Below, in pieces: positions 48,245-60,744 of a stretch of 64,000 nt of DNA (position 1 is its first letter; every line of letters begins with the position of its first letter). This stretch comes from Turbatrix aceti (lineage: Eukaryota > Nematoda > Chromadorea > Rhabditida > Panagrolaimidae). Location of the stretch: the NCBI GenBank assembly GCA_963969345.1, contig OZ017766.1:12090001-12154000 (forward strand). Direction: 5' to 3'. The notes under the pieces are model-generated. The model searched no databases. It saw nothing but the letters and a program-made list of their open reading frames with translations, and had not been told where the DNA came from. The translations under genes and the position numbers were made by a program.

Positions 48245-51200
48245 AAACGCTTCGAACACTTTTTTTTGTAGTTTTGGAACAATAATCAATATTTTTTTCG
48301 TATGACTTCTTTCGTTTTGAACCTTAAATTCGGTTTTCTATATTTCAATTTAGTTATAGAAAACATAATTTTAGTATAAAAAAAGTACGTAAAACGCTTT
48401 AGACAATATTTTTTAAATTAAAATTTTAACAAAAAATGTAGTTGTTTTGGTTTCGCTCAAGCGTTTGCATTTTTGTAGAACATTCTTGTAATTTTTGGCA
48501 TTGTTTTAAGTATTTTTCGCTGATACAAATTTTTTTCATTTTTTGTTTTGGACAACTTTTGCACATTCAGTAGCCCAATTGCGTGTCAAACACGTGCGTT
48601 TTGAGAAAAATTTGACACCTTCATTTGTAATTCAAATAAAAAGTTATTGGCATTCACACAGGTGTAGTTCTGTTTCAGTACTTGTTGCATGACTTATGAG
48701 AGACCGCACCTGGTTTATTAAGAAAACGAAAAATTTATTTTAATAAATTTAAAAAAAAAACTTAAAAGTAAAATAAAAAAAATTAGATATTTATTTATTT
48801 AAAAATTGATCATTGTTTTTTGTTCGTACACATTTTTTACGTCAAATGACGTTTATTTTGTCAATTATAATTTCACAAATTTTCACCTGGATCATTTCAT
48901 CCGGTTACGTTTGTTACATGTTTAGTTAATGAGATCGATTAGACAAACAAATTCCAAACTTGTACTATGACGCAGAAGTACAAGAGCTTTGTATAATTAT
49001 TTTTTTTGGCAGGTTGTTTAACAAAAAAGTAGGACAAAGTGGGAAATCCGCTTGTCGGGGATGAAGAAGGACATCCCGGCTAATTATCATTAGACTAGGA
49101 CATGTGAGGGATGTGTGGCTCCATGGAGGAGCAGCCGTGTATGTCAACCGGGGGTGAGGGGAAGTTGGTGATGGAAGGGATAGACCGTTTGACAGCCCTC
49201 CCCCACCAACCACCAACAGTTGTGGTTGCTGTGAGTGAGATGTTTTGCTGTCATCAATACAAAACATAACATATATCTATTATGCATTTCATGATGGCGT
49301 GTGTTTCAATTTCCCGCCAGGAGAAATCCAAATCCCTCCTGGGTGGTCGCTTTGGCGCAATACAATTTTTTCGTGTTGTCCTAGACAATCATGTTTCGTG
49401 ATGACTGACTTCTTGGCTTTTTTATGGCATATTTCAGTTGTTCTGTTACTGGTTAAACGGGCGCACATGCAAAAATAATGGATACTTTCTCTACTTTTTG
49501 CTGTTATGGCTAATTGAAGTCAATGATTAAAGAGGGTGTCACCAAATGTCCAGCAACTCTAAAAGGCAAAAAAGTCTGGGTTGGCGTAAAAAAAGCAAAA
49601 AAACATCATTCTTGCTTATTTTGCAGCGATTAGTTTTTTTTTTAAATTTTTTTGAATTTTTTTTATTCATATAAAAATGTTATTTAGCAACATTAAACAA
49701 CTATTTGTAAAGTTGGCAAATACAAATAAATACAAAAAAATATGCTATGCCTTTCTTCATCCCCGAATATGTACAGCTTTCGTCGTGCTCTTTCATCTTA
49801 ATAAATGAATCATCATCCCCTCCCCCTACCAATTTCCCCCGCTCCTGGATCCTAGCCAATGAATGTACAAGCAGGCGCCTGGTCATCAGGAATCCATCAG
49901 AACTTCCCCAAAGTTTCGCGAGTCCATTCCAGACTGCCTGGTCTGGTCGTATGCATAAACAATGAATGTGTAGATCGGCATATGCTTTAGCGAGACGAAA
50001 ACCTCTATTTGTAGTGTCTGGGGTTGTGAAAAACTATCGAATGAATGCTGTGGCGGTGGTAGTGTCCCGCAAAAAAATACCGGACATCTGCAATAGTTTA
50101 GGACTCGACTCCAAAGTAAATTTAAGGCAGGGGTAATGAGAAAGGTCTGTTGGAGAACCAAAAAGCGCCATCAAAAAGCTGTTTTTTGGAGGCATAAAAA
50201 AGTCATTAGTTGCAAGTGTTTAAAAATGTTTTTTTTTGACAATTTTTGGCCAGCAAAAATACTGGAATTTTAGATGCTTCTTTTTTTGTTTTACACAATT
50301 GTTGTAATTCATAAAAAAATCAGAACCAACAATTCATTTTTTTGTTGATTGCCTTTTTTTGCAGTAAAATACATCATTCGTTGGCTCACATCAGATATTT
50401 TTTCGATCACACATTGTTTTTTTTGTTTTGTCTGTTTCAGTGTCTTAACAACCGCCTTATGACCCATTCAATAGTGAACTACGATTTGTTTGGTGTCAGG
50501 TGAACTAACCCCGCGCACATTCTCTTATTTTATATTTATTCCTCCGACCGCAATTTCAAAAAATTGATTTTAATTGTACTTTTTTAGGAAAAAAACTAGT
50601 ATGTTCACATAAATATTACCAAGTATTTTAATTTTCAAAGCTATAAATTATAAACAAATATTTTCTAAAAATTGTAGTGTCAAAAAAAATTGATTTTTAC
50701 AGACTTTTAACATTTTGTAAGATTTTTCCACAAAGACAAATACAAAAAATCAATAGGTTAAAAAAATCAAAATTCGCTTCACTTTCGGAAACATAATTCA
50801 CTAAAAAGAATTTTTTAGTTGAATTAGACGAAAACGAACAGAAAACCACAAAATACAAATGAATGATTTTTTTATTTACTCAATCAAATTCTGAATAATT
50901 TGCCCAATTGTTGTTGCTACAACATCATTGCCATTTTTTTGTTTCTGAAAAGTAAACACTCGATTGTTGTATCATCTGCTATTTTTTCAATTGGGATCGT
51001 GTACTGACTTTTTTTCACGATTGAAAAAATAAGTATAAATGTAATATTTTTTTGTTTTAGACAAATGTCAAAGAAAATGAATAAATTTTTAATTCAAACA
51101 CCCGCATTTCAAATTCCAAATAATTTTTCTCACTTTTTTTTTTATTAACAACACGTTTATTATCCGTTTTCCACGTTTTTCTCGAAAAAGAAGAACCATC

Positions 51201-51791
51201 AATAGATACATATAAATTGAACCTTGATGTGTACATGTTGCTTTTCATACAGACAAAGAGATATGAACCGGCTGGCAAAAATTTGTAGCTACGTGGAAAC
51301 CGAGGATTTTCCATTTTTTGTGCTTTGGTTCCTTTGTCGCTGATCATATACGTGTGTGCCACCCAGAAAAATGGTTACTACGATGCGAATTTTGAATAAA
51401 AACACGTTTTTTGTACAACGTGTTTTTATATGGAGTCAAACAAATTAAAATAAAAATGAAAGCAAGCAGAAGTATTAGTAAATAATACATTAATTGCTTT
51501 TATATTTTTTTGGAATAACAACAACAATTATGCTTACTTACTATTTGTGGGCAGTGTTACAATAGTTGGTAGCCAAGAAGGAAGTTTGAAATCCTGACGT
51601 AAAAAAATTTCTGATTGTGATTGTAGTTTTATAAAACTTGTATGTAAATGCAATTTTTTTTGACTGTAATTGTTGATGAAAAAAGTTTTGACTGAATCGT
51701 AGAAAGTTGCCGTTTACCAAATACATACCATCGATTTTGATCTCGTTGATTAATTTTTTTGTTTTTTTTCTAAAAATTTAACTTTGTTTGC
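48245..51791. other. 3.5-kb intergenic region
   Basis: AT-rich with long T and A runs. One GC-richer island lies at about 49,030-49,270. No gene, RNA or repeat end recognised. Confidence 0.45.
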
Positions 51792-51794
51792 TAA

Positions 51795-52280
51795 GGGCTT
51801 GTCCAGAAATTACGTCATTGCGAGAGGGGGGGAGAGGGGTCAGTCCAAAAATGACGGGAAATGATGGAGGGGGGAGGGGGGTACTGCTCAAAATGACGTC
51901 ATTTAAAAATTTCAAGAATTGGCCTACGAATTTTCAAAATTTCAGTTTTTTTTGCCAAAATGCGCTGAAAACTGACTGATTTTGCTTTAATATAAATATG
52001 TTTCACCAATTTTTTAATCTGACCGACTCCGAAAAGGTTTCTTTAAAAAACACAAACACAATAATTTTGGCATTTTGATCTGGAAGTAGTTTTTAGCAAA
52101 ATTGTTAAGCCAAAACTTGCAAAAAAACCGCTAAAAAATGGCGATTTTTTTTCAAAATGACGTCATTTAGGGGGGGGGGGGGGTCCGGGGTGCCCCACCT
52201 TGCAATGACGACCGATGACAGAGGGGGGAGGGGGGTAAAAAATCCCCGATTTTGCGATGACGTAATTTCTGGACAAGCCC
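51795..52280. mobile_element. PIF/Harbinger-like MITE with poly-G tracts
   Basis: Termini GGGCTTGTCCAGAAATTACG (51795-51814) and its exact complement ending at 52280 continue as TCAT, giving about 24 bp of perfect inverted repeat. They are flanked by TAA on both sides (51792-51794, 52281-52283). A 3-bp TWA-type duplication with GG-starting termini fits PIF/Harbinger. Inner copies of AAATGACGTCATTT occur near both ends (about 51890 and 52155). Beside each are purine-rich G tracts, including 14 consecutive Gs at 52170-52183. It is non-coding. Confidence 0.75.
52170..52190 (+). repeat. Poly-G tract, possible G-quadruplex
   Basis: Fourteen consecutive Gs, then TCC and four more Gs, inside the Harbinger-like MITE. 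Further G-runs lie on the same strand at about 51826-51880 and 52222-52235. The length could also be an assembly or polymerase-slippage variable. Confidence 0.6.
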
Positions 52281-52283
52281 TAA

Positions 52284-55260
52284 CACATGAGTTTAAGAAT
52301 AATCTGTTTGTACACGAACGCGATTGCGCGCTATTCTCTGATAGTAAATAATACATATATCCGTTTCTCACATTATATACTGAGTGTCTTGTTTCGAGCA
52401 TTTTTTTCTGATCAATCTGATACTGAAAAGCTAGAAAATACATATATTTAGTATACACAGCTTTAGGAGAGCAGGATAGCATAATTGCAGGTCCGGGTGA
52501 CTATGTTGCGCTACATGTTGTTCAATCGAAGCGATTATTGTCAAGCAGATAGACCTTTTTATAAAAGATGCTTTTTTGAGTGATCAAATAAATATTTTCT
52601 CAAACCAGCTATTTCTGTCCTACTACATTATTATCAACAGATTATATCGGTAAATATCGAAGTCGTAGTCTCGACTTTACGCAATACAACGTAGCCATTT
52701 TTGTATTGCACGCGTTCCAATCAAAGTTTAGCCATTTTAAAATAATCAGCTCACCATCAATTTTTGTTTTAAATAACTATATTCATTTTTGCACTACGTT
52801 TGCTGTACCTCTTTAGTTCGTTCTTTAATGTTCTTAAAAAAACTTTATGGTAGATAATGAATGAAAAAAAGTAAAATAAAATAAGAAAATAGATAAGAAT
52901 TGTCCCGGAACCGCTGTTTGATAAAACTGGGTCGATTCACACCTTGACTTGTGTTTTGATTCGATCGTCCGTTAGCCAACACGATAATATTTGTATTACA
53001 GTCGGTCTAACCGTGAATGTTGCACACATTTTTGACGTCATCTAACAAATATCTTTGTTCTTTCAAAAAAGTTGAAGTCTTTTTTTTCGCGGTGTTGAAT
53101 AAAAAAAACACTCTTCATAGCGTTCGTGTCGGGTTTGTTAGGTACCCCTAAAAAACACCATTCCATAACCACCCCCAGTAGTAGCGGAGGCAGCAGCAGC
53201 AGCAGTCGTTAATGACGTCTTCGTCTTCTTTTTTGTCTCTGACTCATATGGCAACAACAGGTTTTGAAAATGTATCGTTCTTTTTTTTCGTTGTCTGGAT
53301 GTGCTTGTGCATAGTAGTATGAGTCTTTGTTCTTCCGTTTTTTTCAATTTTTTTACATCACTAAGCTTTTTTTGGACATATTTATTTTGTATTCTGTATT
53401 GGCAGGTACAGAGGTACAAAGTGTCTTCCGGAATTTTTCGAACATTGATAAGATTGAAATGTTTTAATTTTTATAAAAACAATTTTTCGAACATGAATTT
53501 TTTGGTTGAAAAAAAATATATCAGAGAACGTATAGTTTGCTGAACGCCTGAAAATAGTGATTACGTGATTGCATGATAACCAATCGTTTTCTCTTTCCCT
53601 CCTACAACCTGTTTACGTCAATTCTTGTTGCAATTGATTGATATTTTTTTTTCGGTATATGTACATTAACATTTTTACCCAAATAAAAATTATATATTTC
53701 AACTTCTTAATTGTAAAAAAATTAACAAATGTTTTTAAAGTTTTTCAAAAAATTTTTTTTTCGTTCAACGTTTTGCCAATTTTGACCAGCAAAATGATGG
53801 CACCTTCATAGCATGCCCCTCAAATCACACCTCCGACCGTTCTCCTTCACACTCTTTCAAGGACGGAAACCTTTTTGTCTGCAATTTTTATGCTCTCACT
53901 TTTCTTCCAACATTCACCGTTCTTATGTTTAAAAAATATTTCCTGTATACCCGCAAAAAGCCATCCTTCACCTTGCTCTCATCAATCCTTTTTTTCTCAC
54001 CTGTGTGGTAGGCATTGGTCCTTTTATTTCTTCACGCTTCGTTGACAAATTGTCACAAACTGAGCTGGAAAGTTGCTCTTCTTGTATGACAATATTACAC
54101 AGAATGGCTTCTCTTTTTTTTCTTTTTTTTGGTGACCCATTATTTTTTTTTTTTTTTTAAAGTCGTGGATGACCGAACATGTAATATTTTTGGAGACGAA
54201 AGTGATACAGCTAAATGGTAGCTGACACGCAAAAAGTAAAATCATGGAACATTTTTTTATTTTTTGCAGACTATAAATTTAGATTCAAAACGGGCCAAAA
54301 TTGCTTTTCTTTGGCGTAGAAAACTAATTTTTTTACAGCTTCTGACATTAAAAAACAGCTGCATAAATTTTAGGGCATTAAAAATTTTATTTTTTTGCTG
54401 CAGCGCAAAAGTATTTATTTTGTATATTTACGAATGTCGATTCCTATGGGACTTTGCATATTTAATAAACAAATTTACATTATCCGTAAATTAGATTTTA
54501 CACAATTGTTATGTTTCATTCAGCGTTCCATATTTTAAAAACGGTCTAATTTTTGTTGTAAAAATTATTTTTTTAAAAATGAATTTTTTAAAGAAAATAA
54601 TTTTTTTTTCATTCAAGTTGCAAAAAAGTAAATAAAAAATAATATCAAAAAATATATTGTTTAGCAATCATCAAAAATGATTTTCAATTTGTGTAATAAA
54701 GTAAGTAAAGTAAATCTCTGATAGGATTCACTTTAAGAGTAATAAAGTAAAGTAAAGTAAATCTCTGATAGGATCACTGACAATCGGGATTGAATAGATT
54801 ATAAATAGGATTAAATAGAATATTTTAGAAAAACCATTGAATAGAATATACAATAGACGAATTACCACTGAAATTTTATAACATGCTGCTATGCATTTTA
54901 TCTTCAATTTGGTACGGTGTATATTTGAATTCACCAAGCTATTTCTAACTGACATAAATTAAACTGGTTAGGGATCAAGTTTTTTTGTATTTCAATTTTT
55001 TTTGTTTTTATCCAAAAAGCGCTTTGCTGTGCTCAAATGTATTTTGATGCTTTTTAGACTTATCCGATAAATTTAATTTATTTGTTTTTTAACGGCATTA
55101 ACCCTAATAAAAATGAAATTTACAAAAAGCTAAAAAAATTTTTGTATATGTCCATTTTTGGCCGTAAAAGGCAAAATAAACGCGGAAACGCAATGAAACA
55201 TGTTTATTGACCCTTTCCTGGCGGTAGAAAACCCGTTTAATCACCTAGTACCCATTCTGG
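52284..55260. other. 3-kb intergenic region
   Basis: AT-rich. It contains a short CAG run at about 53190-53205 in a GC-richer patch and a 39-bp direct repeat at 54.7 kb. No gene recognised. Confidence 0.45.
54693..54777. repeat. Direct repeat of about 39 bp, two copies
   Basis: GTAATAAAGTAAGTAAAGTA followed by AATCTCTGATAGGATTCAC (54693-54731) recurs almost exactly at 54739-54777. The period is 46 bp. It looks like a simple local duplication. Confidence 0.7.
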
Positions 55261-55261
55261 G

Positions 55262-55636
55262 TCAATTTCAATTTCAATTTATATCTCTTACTCGTACACA
55301 CGGGATAACAAAGTATCACTGGGATATCGTACGAAGAGGGGCACATCAAAGGAAAATCACTCGTCTATAGTCAAAGTCTTTTGCCGGGGCCTTGTAATAC
55401 TCGTTGGCGAGGGCGTCGGTCCAGCGCATACGAGGTCGTCCAGGCGGTCGCTTGGCTTTGTCGTAGTCGTCGGTAGGGCGCCAGTCTGACAGTCGAACTG
55501 CCCAGTTGTCGTCGTCGGTCGTCGCGAGCGATTTGGCGAACTTCAGCTTCCGGAGTCGAGCGCTTTCGAACCAGTCCTTGAGCTTGGTGCGCTTTCGGAT
55601 GGCCGCGGAGGGGATCTCGTCGCAGACCATTCTGGG
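55262..55636 (-). mobile_element. 3' fragment of the same RTE-like LINE
   Basis: Minus strand. The frame ending at 55346 (IRKRTKLKDWFESARLRK, then KSLATTDDDNWAVRLSDW and RPPGRPRMRWTDAL) is the C-terminal tail of the element at 0.14-2.4 kb. The non-coding 3' end is shared, including CTCTTACTCGTACACACGGG. The terminus here is a short CAATTT tandem repeat (55262-55280), fitting the repeated tails of RTE elements. The copy is cut at about 55636, where similarity to the long copy stops. It is dead. Confidence 0.85.
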
Positions 55637-58600
55637 TCGTTGTTGTCAAACGCCTGTTTCTTTTTTATCATTGATTGAATCAACATAAACCAGTGGAATG
55701 CAGTTGTGGATAAATTGTAATCAATTAAAATTTATAGACAACGAGAATTTCGTAGTTTCTCGTTGTCTACTGTTTTGCCCATGTTTTCAGAAAAAAATTA
55801 TTGCCTGTTTATTTGTTAGTAATTTTTTTTCCAGTCTTCCGATTTCAAGAACAGTCATGGTGTATACTGTTTTGTTTTGTCTTACTGATCGTCATCGATT
55901 CGGGGAAGAAATGTTTATCATGACGAATCGCACCAGCGGCGTTGCGATTCATCACTCTCCGCTTCGGCCGCCTACTCTGTTTCCGATGCTTTATGCTTTT
56001 GAGCCACAAAATCATGATTACATGATGCGAAACGATCAGCGATTGAAAGTAGCTTAGGGTGGTTTTCTAACCCCAATTTTGTCAACCGAATACTAAAACT
56101 TAGCATTTTTTATCGGTTTGTGTGCATAAAAAAATGCGCTAGGGTCATAAAAGAATTCTTTGACCTGACCAACCCTATAAATAATATCTGTACACTCTAT
56201 AAAGTTCGCAAAAATTTGTTTGGTTTGATCTTGAGTACTCCAAGTGCGCGCTCCGGTGAGCGAAGATTTGTCAAATTCTTCTTTATGGTTGTTCAAAACT
56301 TTTCGGTACTCATGTCAGTAGATTTGTTCGTTTAGTATGTAAGTTTATCCGCTTACACAACACACGACACGTACTACACCTACACCCACTCTTCCAAGTA
56401 ATACCTTCCTTCCTTTTCTTTCTATGCAAGCACGCGTTACCTTTTTCTGATGACCTTGAAATTCTTTTTACAAACTTTTTTTGCCTATGTTGCGTTCTGG
56501 TGCTGGTAGGTGCTATATCGGAACACTTGAAACGGAAAAAATTTAAATTCTTGGTCAAAATTAATATTTTTATTTCAATTAGGGCGGTGTTTGTAAATTG
56601 CATTTTTCTTAAAAATTAAAAAATATATGAAAGCGATATTTTTTGTTTCTTTAATTCTTTAATTTTTTTCTTGAAAAATGCTTTTTGTTTATTTTTGTTT
56701 TTTTTTATTGAATTAACGGTACCCTCCAGCTCTTGACCAAAAGTAGTTTCCGAAAGATGCGTCATAAAGAATTCTTTCTAAAGATTTGTTTGTTTGTTTA
56801 AAATATTTCTATATAAGAAATCAAAAATACAAAAGTAACGGAAGTTGCTATCAGATAAGGCTAATATTTCGATATTTCTTCCAGGTGCTTAAAACCAAAA
56901 ACAAACACGACGTTAAAGGCAGTAGGTAGGTTCCTTTATTTTCCACGTGTAAAGTGGCGGGGAAGAAAACCAAATATTCCATTTAGTACATAGTAAATAC
57001 ATGCTACGCATACGATCTATGTACGTATGGATAACGATACTCGGGAAATAAAATGAAACGTGGGGGAGGGAAGGGATTTAGCACAACAGATATACAATAG
57101 AGACTTTGTGTTGGTTATTTACGCAAATATTCTAGGGTCTGAGCAAATATAGCAACAATCAGTTGATTTTTAGGGGCGTTGGTAAATGCAACTTTTTTAG
57201 CTTGAATACTGTTGCTTTTTTTAAATACATTTTTTTTCTTCAACATTAATTTTTTTGCCGTTTTGAAAGATTACTAGCGTGTGTCAAACGTGTGAAATCG
57301 GTTACGCAGTTCACGTGGAGTTATTTGTCGTGTCACATCACTGCGTGTACTGCCCTGTGTTATGATGCTACATTAATCTTCTATTTTCCATCAGTTAAAT
57401 TATCATAATTCAGGATTTATACACATAGAAAGTCTGTAACACGGAAAATGACGTTTCTGTTTCAAATTTTTTTTTGTTTTTAAAAGATCTTGTCGAATGA
57501 TTTTTATGTTATAGCGAAAACATAGTACAGTATCCGTGTACCCCCATTAGCCATGATTACAATCGAATTTTAGGCCCAATCACAAAAAAGGGCACCTCAT
57601 TTAAATGTTTTTTTATTGCTACGCCACATCATTTTTCATACAACTTTGTTCAATCAAAGTTTTTTTTCGACAAAAAAAACACATACGATCGGATTACACG
57701 TAAAACTGTTACACGTATAAATGCGTCTACTGGTTTTGTATTCATGCCCCCCTCAGATTCAGAGGCACTGCCCTGGTCACTTTGAAGTAACATTATTTTA
57801 GAACAACTTCTGGTAACCCTAAATTGGCGTGCAATTTTCAGAGGGGGAAACAAGTCGAGGAACAAAATTTTTGACGTCAGAAACGGTTTTTTTGGCATAA
57901 TTTTTTTTATCGTACACATCGTTTTTTTAGTTCCTTTCTTTTCAGCTTCTTGTCTTTTCACCTTTTTTTTGACGGCAATCTATTTCATTCATAACGACAA
58001 TAAGTGCGTGCAAAACGAGTTTTTAGACCACTTCTAACGAACTATAAAAGACTCATACTAATATAAAAGAGCGGAAGGACCTGAGACCATGTTTGTGCAA
58101 AAGATTCTAACACAAATGATTCTTTTAGCTTTTGTAAATTCATATTTATGAAAATCCAATTGCAATTTGGTTCAATTTTCCTGTGGCCCCTGTGAAAACA
58201 ACCTGGGGGTCGTTTTTTTAACACTTTTTGTTTCAACAAAATTCTAACAGAAATAATTTTTATAATTTTTAACGGTGCTAAACCAGTCGTCTGGTGACAT
58301 GCGTAGACAAACGATGCTATCACCTTGTCACGCTGCTTCCCCCCTCCTTGACTTTTTGTCTTGTAGACATGCATCGCTTTTGGCGGCAATGAAAAATGCG
58401 CCACTCCTTCTTCTTTGCGCAATACACCTGGTTGACTGGTTGTCTGCAGTGAGGGGGGAAAAATGGGAAAGGATGAAAAGCATCCATTTGTTGCGCAAGT
58501 TTGGGTGTTGCAAATAAATAGAAGACGTGATGGAATAGGCGTTTTTTTGACAGATTTTGTACCAATGTATGACCAAAAAAATGTCCAGTACTATCTATGC

Positions 58601-59305
58601 AAATCAGATTTGTAGGCAAACAACAAATTTTTTGGATATTAAGATAAAACATTTTTCAAACGGAAAATTGCTTGGAATTTTTGAGCCCCAATAAAGCCAA
58701 CTTTTTTATGAATACCTAGAAAAAATTTTTTAACTTTTTGTATCTTGGCTTAATGAAGGCAATTTTCATCAAGGAATTTACATACAAAAAAATTTTGCAC
58801 ATAAAAATCCTTCTTGTCGTTCAATTTTTTGCAACATCAAAAAAATCCGCGAGATGGTTACAAAGCATGTTTTACATGTCTGAAGTGAAGTACCCTCCCC
58901 TCCTCTTTCTTCTTCTCTGTTTATCTTTTTTCTGTCTTTTTAAAATCATAAATTGCGCAATCATAATATAATACGTTCATCCTTGACGTATGTACGTGCT
59001 TCTTCCTTTAAACCGCTTTCGCTTGTGACGCTCTACAGTTCTATGTTACTTGATGCAGCTTTTTTTTGCAGGAAAAAAGAGAAAGCATAATGAATTTTTT
59101 CATAATTGTTTTTTCCGCATTCATTCATTTTATTTATTAATACATAGATTGGCTTACATCTAGCGATACATACTTTTATGTAGCCCACAAAATGTGTTTT
59201 AACCTCATTAATTTTTCAGAAACTACATATGTTTTTTTTTCTGATCCTTTCGACTACGCGTTTCCGTCATTTTATACTCGAAAATTTTGTAAATCCCCCA
59301 GTTTT
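55637..59305. other. 3.7-kb intergenic region
   Basis: AT-rich with a perfect 13-bp-arm hairpin at 55735-55769. GC-richer patches occur at about 55,900-56,050 and 58,280-58,520. The patches are open in some frames but show no motif or splice pattern I trust. No gene called. Confidence 0.45.
55735..55769. repeat. Perfect 13-bp inverted repeat, 9-nt loop
   Basis: TAGACAACGAGAA (55735-55747) and TTCTCGTTGTCTA (55757-55769) are exact complements. It lies about 100 bp from the truncated end of the LINE fragment. Function unknown. Confidence 0.7.
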
Positions 59306-59332
59306 AGTCCGCCTCTGCCGTCCCTCGATGGA

Positions 59333-60744
59333 ATGATGGCCCCTTACCCGCAGAACTACGTCGATGACCGGACAGCTCCATTTGCCTCCAGTAGCATGAC
59401 ATCGAGCCATACCATGCTCGTCGATGTCGGTGCAGTCGGTGCCGACTCAGATTCCGATTCAGCGTCTGCCAAAGCAGCCAGGAATCACCACAAACGTTCA
59501 CCCTTAGGATTGAAGAGAAGCTCACCGTCACCCATTCTTTTCAACGCGTCTCCAACACTTTTGGCATCTGTAAGAAGGCGGATACCCTCGATCTTCCTAA
59601 CATGCGCTCTCTTGTTTGCAATATATCACACATATCAGTGGGGTGCTTCTGAGATCAGTCTACCGACCATCATCATCATTACGCCAACTCACAAAAGACC
59701 CGAACGCCTGGCTGACATGACACGCTTCAGCCAGACGCTTATGCATATCAAAAAAATTCACTGGATTGTTATTGAGGATGCCAATAAGACGTATGAGCCT
59801 GTAGAGCGATTGCTAAAACGTACAGGATTGCCTTTTTCCTATTTCTACACGACTACTAAACCAGGGTTTCCCAGTATGTTTTTTTTTCAAAAAAAATAAT
59901 TTGATAAAAACAATTTTAGGACGCGGGTGGACACACAGAAACTTTGGTCTCGAATATATTAGAAAGCATTACAAGGACTACAAAGGAGAAGCTGTCATCT
60001 ACTTTGCTGACGATGATAATTCCTACGATATTCGGTTGTTCAACAACTACATTCGAAATGTCCAGAATATTGGCATATGGGCTGTCGGTAAGTTTTTTTT
60101 TAATTCCTAAATTCGATAAAGATAGATGTAATAAAATCCTAAATTAATTTAAGTTTTCAAGACAAATCGGAAAAGAAAAAATATTTTTTATTAACCGAAT
60201 TAGAAACGGGGTCTTCTTGACTGTTCAAAAAACATTATTGTTTTAAGTTTTTGCAATGCATTGTGCAAAATATTAGATCTAGACCGTTAATACTCATGAA
60301 ATTGTTTTCTCTGTTTACTCAGCGAAATTTCTGCAAATCCAGTGCCTCCAAAATGTCATCATTCCAAATAACAACATTTTTTCACCTAATAAGCTGAATA
60401 ATTTTGCAGGATTGGCAGGTGCAGCAATCGTTGAAGCACCTCACGTTGAGTACGGTGTCATAACCAAATGGGACGTCGTCTATGCACCTGGACGAAAATT
60501 TGCCGTAGACATGGCAGGATTTGCTGTTAACCTGAAACTCATACTATCGACAAATGCTTCATTTCACGAGGGTTGTACCAAAGTTTCACCCGAGTCATGC
60601 TTCCTACAACAATTTGGACTTGACAAAAGTGAGGTGCAGGCTTTTGGCTGGAATGAAAAGCCAAAGGATATCCTGGTTTGGCATACCAAGACCCGAAATA
60701 TCGGCACTAAAGGCAGTAATTACAATTATACGACAGAAACTTAG
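59333..60744 (+). CDS. Beta-1,3-glucuronosyltransferase (GT43)
   Basis: Three exons (59333-59873, 59920-60087, 60410-60744) join in phase to 347 aa, normal for GlcAT/B3GAT enzymes. In the Golgi these add glucuronic acid from UDP-GlcA to galactose, completing the proteoglycan linker or HNK-1-type glycans. The layout is type II: a ~80-residue Ser-rich cytosolic start, a membrane span (IFLTCALLFAIYHTYQW) and the catalytic domain. Motifs: TIIIITPTHKRPERL, IHWIVIEDANK, WTHRNFGLEYIR, the UDP/manganese motif YFADDDNSYD, FAVDMAGFAVNL and ILVWHTKTR. The chosen start is the first Met after a TTTTAG acceptor ending at 59307; the frame is open further upstream with no better Met. Which glycan it serves cannot be told. 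Confidence 0.92.

Noticed and set aside
54693..54777. CRISPR-like direct repeat
   Set aside because: Only two copies, with almost no spacer, in an animal genome; it is a local duplication.
55698..56057. 119-codon plus-strand ORF
   Set aside because: The first part is AT-rich junk containing a hairpin, and the more codon-like end has no recognised motif.
58275..58652. ORFs on both strands in a GC-richer patch
   Set aside because: No splice signals, homology or consistent frame; kept only as part of the intergenic-patch observation.
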